Below, piece by piece: positions 31,190-39,663 of a stretch of 43,895 bases of DNA. Every line of letters begins with the position of its first letter. The stretch's first letter is position 1. The notes beneath the pieces were generated by a model. The model was not told the DNA's origin. It made no database searches and worked only from the letters and a program-made list of their open reading frames with translations. The DNA lies in the NCBI RefSeq assembly GCF_017650195.1, contig NZ_JAGCFH010000017.1, positions 1 to 43,895 on the forward strand, written 5' to 3'. The stretch comes from Ruminococcus sp. (lineage in GTDB: Bacteria; Bacillota; Clostridia; Oscillospirales; Ruminococcaceae). A program made the position numbers and the translations under genes.

Positions 31190-32167
31190 ATGAAAGAACT
31201 GCTTGAGACATTGTGCGACAAATACCTTCTTAACCTCGGACTGTTTACCGACTTCTATCCACTTGAAAGGGATATACTCTATCCGGTATGTGCTAATGTT
31301 TATTGCGCCTCGGACGCGGTGTTTGAGCTAGACAAGTTCAGTAATAGCATGGAGCTCATAAAGGAGAATCCAAAAATGCTGTCCAGCTTCCGGAGCACTG
31401 TACGTCCGCTCATAGCATCGTGGTTATCCGTTAGCGGCGACCCGAAGAGCGAGATGGAGCGCTATCTTGAATGCTATGATCTGTTGAAAAAATATTTTAC
31501 CAATTCTGAACATCTTGCCCTGCTTTCGGTGTTGCTTGTGAGAATAGCTCCAACAGGAAATATCGAGGAGCGCATAATGCGCGGCAGGCAGATATACGAC
31601 CGTATGAAGAAGGAGCACCGTATCCTCACTACAAAGGAGGACGTTGCATTTGCGGTTATGCTGGCATATTCGGAAAAATCCGACGACGAGCTCATAGAAG
31701 ACATGGAGGCGTGTTTTAAGCTTCTTAAGCATAGTGCCGACAATAACAGTATACAGACGGTTTCTCATGTACTTGCGATGGCTCACGGCACTCCTGAGGA
31801 TAAATGCGCCAAATTCTGTGAATTGTACGACAGTATGATAAAAAAGGGGCGTAAGTACGGCAAGCTTTACGAGCTTGCCATGCTGGCGGCTCTTTCGATA
31901 ACAAAGTTCAGCAGCGAGGAGATAATCAGCGATATATGCGACAGTGAAACCTTTCTTGCCGAGCATAAGTCGGTTGGGGATCTTTCAGAATTCGGGAGGA
32001 GCGAGCCCATAAGCCACGCCTTCTTGTTGCTCACTATAGCATACTCAAGTGATGAAAATGTTGGCGGAGAGCAGGAAAGACGCACTCTCCTTGCTGCAAG
32101 ACAGGCAACTCTGTACTCGGTGCTGGTCTACAGCATGATGACCGTAGCGCCGCTGATACATCAATAG
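31190..32167 (+). CDS. DUF4003 family protein
   Basis: A 325-residue mostly helical cytoplasmic protein that matches my memory of the DUF4003 family pattern: F-R-S-T-V-R-P-L near residue 65, L-L-K-K-Y-F-T-N-S-E-H-L-A-L-L, R-G-R-Q-I-Y-D-R-M-K-K-E-H, then E-D-V-A-F-A-V-M-L-A, S-H-V-L-A-M and K-C-A-K-F-C-E-L-Y. Function unknown. AAAGGAGG precedes the ATG. It probably shares a transcript with the polyphosphate kinase, only 43 nt downstream, which hints at a link to stress or starvation physiology. Confidence 0.8.
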   Translation: MKELLETLCDKYLLNLGLFTDFYPLERDILYPVCANVYCASDAVFELDKFSNSMELIKENPKMLSSFRSTVRPLIASWLSVSGDPKSEMERYLECYDLLKKYFTNSEHLALLSVLLVRIAPTGNIEERIMRGRQIYDRMKKEHRILTTKEDVAFAVMLAYSEKSDDELIEDMEACFKLLKHSADNNSIQTVSHVLAMAHGTPEDKCAKFCELYDSMIKKGRKYGKLYELAMLAALSITKFSSEEIISDICDSETFLAEHKSVGDLSEFGRSEPISHAFLLLTIAYSSDENVGGEQERRTLLAARQATLYSVLVYSMMTVAPLIHQ

Positions 32168-32173
32168 ACAAAC

Positions 32174-32187
32174 AGCCGGTACCGGCT
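32174..32187. repeat. 14-bp palindrome between DUF4003 and PPK2 genes
   Basis: AGCCGGTACCGGCT is a perfect palindrome in the 43-nt gap. There is no U tract, so it is unlikely to stop transcription; it may stabilise the mRNA or tune the downstream TTG start. Confidence 0.5.
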
Positions 32188-32210
32188 CTTACAGAATGGA
32201 GGTATATAAA

Positions 32211-33158
32211 TTGAAGGCAGACAAATATTTGATCCGTGAAGGCAAAAAGACCGATATCCGCAAGCTCCCAACAGACAGTAAGGAGGACAATGCGGACAAG
32301 GATGAGATCATTGAAAAGTATGAGGAAAACAAGCGCGAGATAGCATTTCTTCAGGACAAGTTCTATGCGGACGCAAAAGAGGGGCTTATCGTGGTGATAC
32401 AGGCTCTTGACGCTTCCGGAAAGGATTCGATAATAAAGTATGTTTTCAGCGGTATTAATCCGCAAGGAGTAAAGGTGCATTACTACAAGGCTCCTACAGC
32501 TGATGAGCTTGCTCACGATTACCTGTGGAGGATACATCAGAATGTTCCTCGCAGAGGCGAGATAGCAGTTTTCAACAGAAGCCATTACGAGGACCTTGTC
32601 ACCGTTCAAGCTGAGGATATATGGAAGGGATATCACATATCCGATAGAGTGCTCGATGATACAAAGAAAAAGTTCTTTGAGAAGAGATACAGGCAGGTGA
32701 ATGATTTCGAGCAGTACCTCTATGAGAACAGCTACCGCATGGTAAAGATATTCCTGCACGTCTCAAAGGAGGAGCAGACAGGACAGCTTCTTGAGCGTAT
32801 AGAGCTCCCGGAAAAGAACTGGAAATTTCGCGCTGATGATCTCAAGGTGAGGGACAAGTATGACGCATATCTTAAGTGCTTCAACGACGTTATAAACAAC
32901 ACTTCTACTAAAAATAGCCCTTGGTACGTGCTCCCGGGTGATCAGAGGTGGTATACTAGATATCTGTTCACGGAGATACTCATTGACGCTCTGAGAGCCT
33001 GCAAGCCTCAGTATCCTGCACTTTCGCCCGAGGAAGCGGAAAAGCTGCCCGAGTGCAGGAGGATACTCTCAGAAGCTATGGAGGAGTACGAAAGCGGCAA
33101 AAAAGAAAAGAAGCCGGAGTCAGCTAAGAAAAAATCCAAGAAAAAGAGCAAAAAATAA
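32211..33158 (+). CDS. PPK2-family polyphosphate kinase
   Basis: A 315-residue single-domain PPK2 enzyme that transfers phosphate between polyphosphate and nucleotides. Walker A-like D-A-S-G-K-D (67-72), the lid-region P-R-R-G-E-I-A-V-F-N-R-S-H-Y-E-D and the late W-Y-V-L-P-G-D-Q-R-W-Y-T-R motif are clear. A lysine-rich tail of about 22 residues follows the domain. The start is most likely TTG at 32211, with GGAGG 8 nt upstream; the in-frame ATG at 32196 overlaps that GGAGG. Direction of catalysis and nucleotide class are not decided. Confidence 0.92.
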   Translation: MKADKYLIREGKKTDIRKLPTDSKEDNADKDEIIEKYEENKREIAFLQDKFYADAKEGLIVVIQALDASGKDSIIKYVFSGINPQGVKVHYYKAPTADELAHDYLWRIHQNVPRRGEIAVFNRSHYEDLVTVQAEDIWKGYHISDRVLDDTKKKFFEKRYRQVNDFEQYLYENSYRMVKIFLHVSKEEQTGQLLERIELPEKNWKFRADDLKVRDKYDAYLKCFNDVINNTSTKNSPWYVLPGDQRWYTRYLFTEILIDALRACKPQYPALSPEEAEKLPECRRILSEAMEEYESGKKEKKPESAKKKSKKKSKK

Positions 33159-33330
33159 TGTCCGGCAAGCTGCTAGAGAGAATGAATCAGGTTAATTGAA
33201 ATTTCTTTCAAAGGTTCGGCATTTTTTTAACCTTTATTGTACTTTTGCAAGAAAATACGTTAAATTCTTGACTTGCAGCAAAAAGTGTGATATAATTTAT
33301 CATGTATAATTTTATGCCAAGGAGGAAGCT
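33159..33330 (+). promoter_or_regulatory. Gap with promoter of the FadR-type regulator gene
   Basis: -35 TTGACT (33268-33273), 17-bp spacer, -10 TATAAT (33291-33296), then AAGGAGG before the ATG. I see no convincing terminator for the PPK2 gene in the first 100 bp. Confidence 0.82.
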
Positions 33331-34002
33331 ATGGGCAACAGTGAGTACCGCAAGACAATTGATTATATCTTAGATCTTATCAGAAGCGGAATGCTGCAGG
33401 TAGGGGACAAGCTTCCGACAGAGCGCAGTATCTCGGAAAAGCTCGGCATAAGCCGAAATACTGTCCGCGAGGCGCTCAGGGGACTTGAGATTCTCGGTAT
33501 AGTCAATGGAAAACAGGGATCAGGGAATTATCTTACAGATAATATCTCAGATTCTATCGCAAAGGCAATGGATGTCATGCTGCTTATGAACAAGACCTCG
33601 AAGGAGGAGATATGTTCGTTCAGAAGAAGCATGGAAAAGACCGTTTGCAGCTATCTTATTGCAAGAGGTTGCTCATCGGAGAACAAGCTTAAGATCGTTG
33701 CTGCTTTGAACAGGCTCAAGGAGTCTGAGGGAACAAGCAGACAGACGGTCGCAGACAGGGATTTCCACTATTCCCTTATATATGCTACGGATAACAGTTT
33801 CTGGATAACCTTCATGAACGCTGTTTCTGAGGTCTATATGAGGTGGATAGACGATTTTCTTACAACATCCGGTCCGGAGGTTAAGGAACAGCTGCAGGAC
33901 GCTCATGAAAAAATGGTGCAGGGCATCATTACGGGCGATACTGAGTTCTGTTTCCGTGCGATAGACGCACATTATGATATAATTGACAAGAGCTTTGGCT
34001 GA
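33331..34002 (+). CDS. GntR-family regulator, FadR subfamily
   Basis: A 223-residue regulator. The N-terminal winged helix (5-70) has L-P-T-E-R-S-I-S-E-K-L-G-I-S-R-N-T-V-R-E-A-L-R-G-L. The C-terminal FCD effector domain (about 85-215) has R-D-F-H-Y-S-L, H-E-K-M-V and D-A-H-Y-D-I, giving the usual His/Asp metal site. The ligand is unknown; many FCD proteins bind small carboxylic acids. It is first in a two-gene unit with the TraB-like lipoprotein, an unusual partner for this family. Confidence 0.92.
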   Translation: MGNSEYRKTIDYILDLIRSGMLQVGDKLPTERSISEKLGISRNTVREALRGLEILGIVNGKQGSGNYLTDNISDSIAKAMDVMLLMNKTSKEEICSFRRSMEKTVCSYLIARGCSSENKLKIVAALNRLKESEGTSRQTVADRDFHYSLIYATDNSFWITFMNAVSEVYMRWIDDFLTTSGPEVKEQLQDAHEKMVQGIITGDTEFCFRAIDAHYDIIDKSFG

Positions 34003-34015
34003 TGAAAGGAATGCT

Positions 34016-35062
34016 ATGAGTATGGGACGTTTCTTTGCTGCCGTTACGGCGGCACTGATTGCTTTTAGTGCTGTTTCATGTTCGCATCAGATCAATGTCG
34101 ATGATGACAATGATAATAATGTACAGACAACAGTCACTGGAGAAGGGGAAAAGGAAACAACGTCGGATAATACAAATAAAGATTCTGACGATATCAACTC
34201 ATACATAAAGGTCAAAGAGGCAAAGCCTGCCGTATGGAAGGTGACTGACACCAAAACTGGAAGCGAACTGTATATGCTTGGAATATTGCGTTTTGCGACG
34301 GAGTATACGTTTGCCATGCCGGATTATGTTAATGAGCTGTATGACAAGAGTAGCGGCATAGTTATTGAGACAGACGGTGCGGATATGACAAAAGAGCAGT
34401 GGGACGAGTTTTACAACCAGATGTTCTATAATGACGGGACTACCGTGAAGGATCATATCTCTAAGGAGACTTATGAGAAGGCAAAGAAGTTCTTGCAGGA
34501 TAATTTCTATTACAATGAGATGTCCGAGAATATAATTGCCAACGGCTGGGCTTCTCAGGTTAATGCTATAATCATAAACCGCGTCAAGAACCTTGTTATG
34601 GAAACTCTCGATGCTAGCTTTACCGGCAAGGCAAAGATAGACGGCAAGCCTATATTAGGTCTTGAAGATATGAGTACGCAGACAAAGTCTATGAATGCCT
34701 GCTCGGACGAGTTGACAGATTTCATGATAAGTGATACTATGCGCCGCGGAGAGGATATATCTGCCTTTACAGCAAATCTTGCAGACCAGCATGACAGTTG
34801 GGCAAAAGGAGATGTGGACGTTCTTGACGAGGAGTACTACTGGGGCGACCGTTCCTCCGAACTTGACGACGATTATGCGGCTTATCTGAAGGTCAACCTG
34901 TATGAACGCAATGAGAATATGGCTGAAAAGATAGAGGGATTCCTCGAAAACGGCGATAATTATTTCATTGTCATCGGAGTTACCCATTTCTCAGGAAAGA
35001 ATGGAATCGATGATATCCTTGAAGAAAAGGGCTACAAGGTGGAACGCATAGATAGACAGTGA
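34016..35062 (+). CDS. TraB/GumN family lipoprotein
   Basis: A 348-residue lipoprotein (signal ending A-V-S-C, Cys22), a Asp/Asn/Thr-rich linker to about residue 65, then a TraB/PrgY/GumN domain. Family features seen: W-K-V-T-D near the domain start, L-Y-M-L-G-I-L-R-F (family usually G-S-x-H), I-V-I-E-T-D (the conserved E) and the C-terminal F-I-V-I-G-V-T-H-F-S-G (G-x-x-H). The first histidine motif is altered (Leu-Arg-Phe instead of S-x-H), so activity as a metalloprotease-like enzyme is doubtful. AAAGGA lies 5 nt before the ATG at 34016. Role unknown. Cotranscribed with the regulator 13 nt upstream. Confidence 0.85.
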   Translation: MSMGRFFAAVTAALIAFSAVSCSHQINVDDDNDNNVQTTVTGEGEKETTSDNTNKDSDDINSYIKVKEAKPAVWKVTDTKTGSELYMLGILRFATEYTFAMPDYVNELYDKSSGIVIETDGADMTKEQWDEFYNQMFYNDGTTVKDHISKETYEKAKKFLQDNFYYNEMSENIIANGWASQVNAIIINRVKNLVMETLDASFTGKAKIDGKPILGLEDMSTQTKSMNACSDELTDFMISDTMRRGEDISAFTANLADQHDSWAKGDVDVLDEEYYWGDRSSELDDDYAAYLKVNLYERNENMAEKIEGFLENGDNYFIVIGVTHFSGKNGIDDILEEKGYKVERIDRQ

Positions 35063-35071
35063 TAGATGAAA

Positions 35072-35106
35072 AAGCGCTTGTGCGTATTGCACAAGTGTTT
35101 TTTTTG
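35072..35106 (+). terminator. Terminator of the GntR-TraB unit
   Basis: GCTTGTGC/GCACAAGT stem with a 5-nt loop at 35073-35096, followed by a run of eight T residues. Confidence 0.9.
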
Positions 35107-35121
35107 TGTGTCGGGCATGAT

Positions 35122-35309
35122 ACAGTTTTTGCGGGCGAAAGTCTTATCGTAGAGATTTACCTATAAGTAAAGCAGAATTCAAGTTGCTGACAGCAATGGC
35201 AACGAGGGAGGAAGAGGTATATTCGACTGTGAAGATAGAGGATATCTTCTCTCTGCCAAAATATGCGAAATCATACAAAGCTGATATGCCGTTTTGTCCT
35301 GACATATGA
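35122..35309 (+). pseudogene. Possible short gene remnant
   Basis: An open frame of about 62 codons after a TGA at 35119, ending TGA at 35309. The middle reads L-P-I-S-K-A-E-F-K-L-L-T-A-M, which resembles the start of an OmpR-type winged-helix domain, but the rest does not fit. No start codon with a ribosome binding site and no promoter. It may be a decayed fragment or chance. It sits in the 547-bp gap before rpoB. Confidence 0.25.
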
Positions 35310-35333
35310 AAAGACTGAGCTGGAAAAATTCCA

Positions 35334-35376
35334 ACAAAAAAAGCGCCTTATCATTTTTAAATTAGGCGCTTTTTGA
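35334..35376. terminator. Bidirectional terminator hairpin upstream of rpoB
   Basis: AAAAAGCGCCT / AGGCGCTTTTT at about 35338-35374 with a 15-nt loop. The minus strand has seven T residues after the stem and the plus strand five, so it works at least as well leftward. No minus-strand protein gene precedes it; see the candidate antisense RNA. Confidence 0.85.
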
Positions 35377-35462
35377 TAAATCTTTACGGAGCCCCTTGAC
35401 ACGGGACAAAAACTGTATTATAATGTTATAATGTATCAATATGGAATAGTATCGCTATTTTG
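35336..35462 (-). ncRNA. Candidate antisense RNA over the rpoB promoter
   Basis: A minus-strand promoter at 35469-35498 and the terminator at 35334-35376 would bound a ~125-nt RNA complementary to the rpoB promoter and the first part of its leader. Both signals are strong; that they act together is inference. Confidence 0.5.
35396..35424 (+). promoter_or_regulatory. Promoter of rpoB-rpoC
   Basis: -35 TTGACA (35396-35401), 17-bp spacer, -10 TATAAT (35419-35424), with a second TATAAT 3 nt further on. It leaves a leader of about 180 nt. Confidence 0.88.
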
Positions 35463-35468
35463 CAAGAT

Positions 35469-35498
35469 ATTATAGCATACTTTGCACAGACTTGTCAA
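35469..35498 (-). promoter_or_regulatory. Antisense promoter within the rpoB leader
   Basis: Minus strand: -35 TTGACA (35493-35498), 18-bp spacer, -10 TATAAT (35469-35474). Both boxes are perfect consensus. Confidence 0.7.
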
Positions 35499-35609
35499 TA
35501 GTTTTGGCAGAAATTTTTTCAGATGATACGGCAGCAACAAACAGAACTGTCGTTCCCGACTCTGTGTGCGAAGGGAAGGGCAGCAAAAAAATACAAGGAG
35601 GTTCCGCCT

Positions 35610-38600
35610 ATGGTGAATGTTACACCTAAGCAGCTGGGAAAGAATGTCAGAATGAGCTTCGGTAAGATTACCGAGCCTCTGGAGATGCCGAACCTTATCG
35701 AGGTACAGAAGAACTCGTATAAGTGGTTCAAGGAAGAAGGTCTTCGTGAGGTGTTCCGCGAAATGACCGCTATCACCGACTACAACGGCAATCTCGTCCT
35801 CAACTTCAAGGACTACCGCTTTGACGACACTCCCAAATATTCTCTCGCAGAATGTAAATCAAGAGGAGCTACCTATCAGGTCTCGATGAAAGCGACCGCT
35901 ACCCTTGCAAACAAGGAGACAGGCGCTGTCAGCGAAAGCGAGATCTATATGGGTGATTTCCCGCTTATGACGGACAGTGGTACCTTCGTTATCAACGGTG
36001 CTGAGCGTGTTATCGTATCTCAGCTCGTTCGTTCGCCTGGTGTTTATTACGCATTCACTAAGGACAAGACTGGTAAGGACCTTTTCAGCTCGCAGATAAT
36101 CCCTAACCGCGGTGCGTGGCTGGAGTATGAACAGGATTCAAACGACGTTGTTTACGTTCGTATAGATAAAAACAGAAAAATACCGCTCACTACCTTCATT
36201 AGAGCTCTCGGAGAAGAGGGCACCGATGAGGAGATATTTGAGATATACGGTGAGGACGAGCGCCTCAGACAAACTATCCTCCAGAAGGATCAGACAAAGA
36301 ACCGCTCGGACGCTCTCATAGACGTATACAAGAAGCTCCGTCCCGGTGAGCCTCCTACGGTTGAAAGTGCAGTGAGCCACCTCAATAACCTCTTCTTTGA
36401 GGCAAAGAGATATGACCTCTGTCGTTTTGGACGCTACAAGTACAATAAGAAGCTTGGCATAGCTTCACGTCTTTCAGGAAGAACTCTTGCACAGCCTATT
36501 GTAAGCGAGATGACAGGTGAGATACTTGCAGATGCAGGCGAGACACTCACATATGACAAGGCTTGTGAGATAGAGCAGGCAGGCGTTTACAGCGCTTACG
36601 TAAACGTTGAGTCAAAGGAATACTATACCGACGAGCGCGGAGAGACATCTGTCCGCATGGTGGAGAAGACCGTAAAGGTTATCGGTAATGGTATGGTTGA
36701 TATCAAGGGCTATGTTGATTTCGACGCTGAGAAGTACGGCATCAACGAGAAGGTATCCTTCAGTGTCCTCAAGGATATTATAGACAACGCTGCCGACGCA
36801 GATGAGCTGGAGGAGACTATCAAGAAGAAGGCTGACGAGCTCTCACCCAAGTATATCACTCTTGACGATATCAGAGCTTCCATAAGCTATTTTCTTAACC
36901 TCTGCGAGGGCGTAGGTACTGTTGACGATATCGACCATCTTGGAAACAGACGTATCCGTTCCGTAGGTGAGCTTCTCCAGAACCAGTTCCGCATCGGCTA
37001 TACAAGAATGGAGCGCGGTATCCGCGAGAGAATGAACCTTCAGACTCAGGACGTGAATACCCTCACTCCTCAGACACTTATCAATATAAGACCTATTTCT
37101 TCAGCTATGAAGGAATTCTTCTGCTCCTCACCTCTGTCACAGTTCATGGATCAGAACAATCCTCTTGCTGAGCTTACACATAAAAGACGTCTTTCAGCCC
37201 TCGGTCCCGGAGGCCTTTCAAGAGACCGTGCCGGATTCGAGGTACGTGACGTTCACTACAGCCACTACGGAAGAATGTGTCCTATCGAGACTCCTGAAGG
37301 ACCTAACATCGGACTTATCTCCTACCTCGCAACATTCGCAAGAATAAACGAATATGGCTTCATCGAGGCTCCATACAGAAAGGTAGACAAGAGTACCGGC
37401 GTTGTTACCAACGAGGTAGTATACATGACTGCCGATATGGAGGATAATTTTGTAGTTGCTCAGGCAAATGAGCCCCTCACAGAGGATAACAAGCTTGCAA
37501 GGCCACGTGTAAACGCACGTTTCCGTGAGCAGATCCTCGAGTGCGAGCGCGAAAAGGTAGATTACATGGATGTATCTCCTAAGATGGTCGTATCAGTAGC
37601 TACATCAATGATTCCCTTCCTTGAGAACGATGACGCTAACCGTGCCCTCATGGGCTCTAACATGCAGCGTCAGGCTGTTCCGCTCCTCAAGACAGAGCGT
37701 CCATTCGTTGGTACAGGTATGGAATACAAGGCTGCTGTTGACTCGGGAGTATGTGTCGTTTCCGACTATGACGGAAAGGTTACTTACGTTGACGCAGACA
37801 AGATTACTATGGTTGATACGGACGGAGTTGAGCACAAGTACGAGCTTATAAAGTTCAAGCGCTCCAACCAGGGCACCTGCGTAAATCAAAGACCTATAGT
37901 CACAGCTGGCGAGGAAGTAAAGAAGGGACAGGTACTTGCAGACGGTCCCGCTACTGCTGACGGAGAGATCTCCCTCGGTAAGAACGCCCTCATTGGCTTC
38001 ATGACATGGGAAGGTTACAATTATGAGGACGCTGTACTTCTTAACGAGCGCCTTGTAAGAGAAGATGTATTCACATCAGTTCATATAGAAGAATACGAGA
38101 TCGAGTGCCGCGATACTAAGCTCGGACCTGAGGAGATCACTCGTGATATTCCCAACGTAGGTGACGATGCTCTTGCAAACCTCGATGAAAATGGTATCAT
38201 CCGCATTGGTTCTGAAGTAAACTCCGGCGATATTCTCGTCGGCAAGGTAACGCCGAAGGGCGAGACCGAGCTTACCGCAGAGGAAAGACTTCTCCGTGCT
38301 ATCTTCGGTGAAAAGGCAAGAGAGGTGCGTGATAACTCTCTTAAGGTGCCTCACGGTGAGTCGGGCGTTATCGTTGATGTAAAGGTATTCACAAGAGACA
38401 ACTGCGACGAGCTCTCGGCAGGTGTAAATATGCGTGTTATCTGCTATATCGCTCAGAAGCGTAAAATCACTGTCGGCGATAAGATGGCAGGCCGTCATGG
38501 TAACAAGGGCGTTGTTTCGCGTATACTTCCTGAGGAGGATATGCCTTTCCTTCCAGATGGTACTCCGCTCGATATCGTGCTGAACCCTCTCGGCGTTCCT

Positions 38601-39530
38601 TCACGAATGAATATCGGACAGGTTCTTGAAGTACACCTTGGTATGGCTTGTAAGGCACTGGGCTGGCACATTATGACGCCTGTATTCGATGGTGCTCATG
38701 AGGACGATATCCGTGAATGCTTCAGAATGGCTAACGAACACGCCAAGGAGCACAAGGACGATATGTTCGAGCTCAAGGCTATGGATAAAGTTATCAATCC
38801 CAATGCTCTGGAATTCACAGAGGATTGTAAGTTTACTCTTTACGACGGACGTACAGGTGAAAAGTTCGATAACCGTGTAACTGTGGGCTATATGTACTAC
38901 CTCAAGCTCCACCACCTTGTTGACGATAAGATCCACGCACGTTCTGTCGGTCCTTATGCTCTCGTTACACAACAGCCTCTGGGCGGTAAAGCTCAGTTCG
39001 GCGGTCAGCGTTTCGGAGAGATGGAAGTTTGGGCTCTCGAGGCTTATGGTGCTGCATACACCCTCCAGGAGATTCTTACTGTTAAGTCAGACGATACTAT
39101 CGGACGTGTCAATACCTACGAGGCTATCGTTAAGGGTCAAAACGTACCTACTCCGGGTATACCTGAATCCTTCAAGGTACTTATCAAGGAAATGCAGTCT
39201 CTCTGTCTCGACGTTAAGGTGCTTGACGAGAATCAGGAGGAGATTGACCTTACTCAGAACTTTGATGACGATGATCCGATGCCTTCACGTTCCTACGACG
39301 ACGAGGATACACTTGACAATTCGGACTTCTCCGAAAGCGAGCTTGGCGACGCAGGCTTCGGTGTTGAAGGTGAGGACGAGGACAGCGAAGACGGTGATCT
39401 TGATCTTCTCGGCGGCGAAGACGACTTCAACTTCGACGAGGACGACGAAATGGACCTCGATTCCGACGATGCAGACGTTCTTGATCTGGACGACGACAAT
39501 GAGGAATTCGATTTCGACAGCGAGGACTAA
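35610..39530 (+). CDS. rpoB: RNA polymerase beta subunit
   Basis: A 1306-residue beta subunit. The rifampicin region reads [14 protein letters not shown], then [14 protein letters not shown]. The position equivalent to E. coli Gln513 is Pro508 here (codon CCT at 37131-37133), a change known to confer rifampicin resistance in other bacteria. G-R-H-G-N-K-G-V and the C-terminal clamp segment [19 protein letters not shown] are intact. Residues 1217-1306 form an acidic tail (45 Asp/Glu, one Arg). AAGGAGG is 8 nt before the ATG at 35610; the open frame runs to 35523 without support. rplJL does not lie upstream. Confidence 0.97.
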   Translation: MVNVTPKQLGKNVRMSFGKITEPLEMPNLIEVQKNSYKWFKEEGLREVFREMTAITDYNGNLVLNFKDYRFDDTPKYSLAECKSRGATYQVSMKATATLANKETGAVSESEIYMGDFPLMTDSGTFVINGAERVIVSQLVRSPGVYYAFTKDKTGKDLFSSQIIPNRGAWLEYEQDSNDVVYVRIDKNRKIPLTTFIRALGEEGTDEEIFEIYGEDERLRQTILQKDQTKNRSDALIDVYKKLRPGEPPTVESAVSHLNNLFFEAKRYDLCRFGRYKYNKKLGIASRLSGRTLAQPIVSEMTGEILADAGETLTYDKACEIEQAGVYSAYVNVESKEYYTDERGETSVRMVEKTVKVIGNGMVDIKGYVDFDAEKYGINEKVSFSVLKDIIDNAADADELEETIKKKADELSPKYITLDDIRASISYFLNLCEGVGTVDDIDHLGNRRIRSVGELLQNQFRIGYTRMERGIRERMNLQTQDVNTLTPQTLINIRPISSAMKEFFCSSPLSQFMDQNNPLAELTHKRRLSALGPGGLSRDRAGFEVRDVHYSHYGRMCPIETPEGPNIGLISYLATFARINEYGFIEAPYRKVDKSTGVVTNEVVYMTADMEDNFVVAQANEPLTEDNKLARPRVNARFREQILECEREKVDYMDVSPKMVVSVATSMIPFLENDDANRALMGSNMQRQAVPLLKTERPFVGTGMEYKAAVDSGVCVVSDYDGKVTYVDADKITMVDTDGVEHKYELIKFKRSNQGTCVNQRPIVTAGEEVKKGQVLADGPATADGEISLGKNALIGFMTWEGYNYEDAVLLNERLVREDVFTSVHIEEYEIECRDTKLGPEEITRDIPNVGDDALANLDENGIIRIGSEVNSGDILVGKVTPKGETELTAEERLLRAIFGEKAREVRDNSLKVPHGESGVIVDVKVFTRDNCDELSAGVNMRVICYIAQKRKITVGDKMAGRHGNKGVVSRILPEEDMPFLPDGTPLDIVLNPLGVPSRMNIGQVLEVHLGMACKALGWHIMTPVFDGAHEDDIRECFRMANEHAKEHKDDMFELKAMDKVINPNALEFTEDCKFTLYDGRTGEKFDNRVTVGYMYYLKLHHLVDDKIHARSVGPYALVTQQPLGGKAQFGGQRFGEMEVWALEAYGAAYTLQEILTVKSDDTIGRVNTYEAIVKGQNVPTPGIPESFKVLIKEMQSLCLDVKVLDENQEEIDLTQNFDDDDPMPSRSYDDEDTLDNSDFSESELGDAGFGVEGEDEDSEDGDLDLLGGEDDFNFDEDDEMDLDSDDADVLDLDDDNEEFDFDSED

Positions 39531-39663
39531 TCAAAGGAACACGAACTAAGGATAGCGGATACGAAATAATGACCGCGGCGATGTATACGGCTCGTCCTTA
39601 TACATACCGCGATCAGCAGTTCCGAATTAAGGATTCCGAATTAATATTTTAGGAGGTAGCAGT
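39531..39663 (+). promoter_or_regulatory. rpoB-rpoC gap with hairpin and short repeat
   Basis: ATGTATA/TATACAT with flanking CCGCG/CGCG at about 39571-39612 forms a hairpin without a U tract, perhaps an RNA processing or stabilising site. TTCCGAATTAA then occurs twice (39621 and 39634 region). GGAGG precedes the rpoC TTG. Confidence 0.55.

Noticed and set aside
38917..39549. A 210-codon frame inside rpoB
   Set aside because: Out-of-frame reading of rpoB; Ser/Arg/Thr-rich composition typical of a shadow frame.
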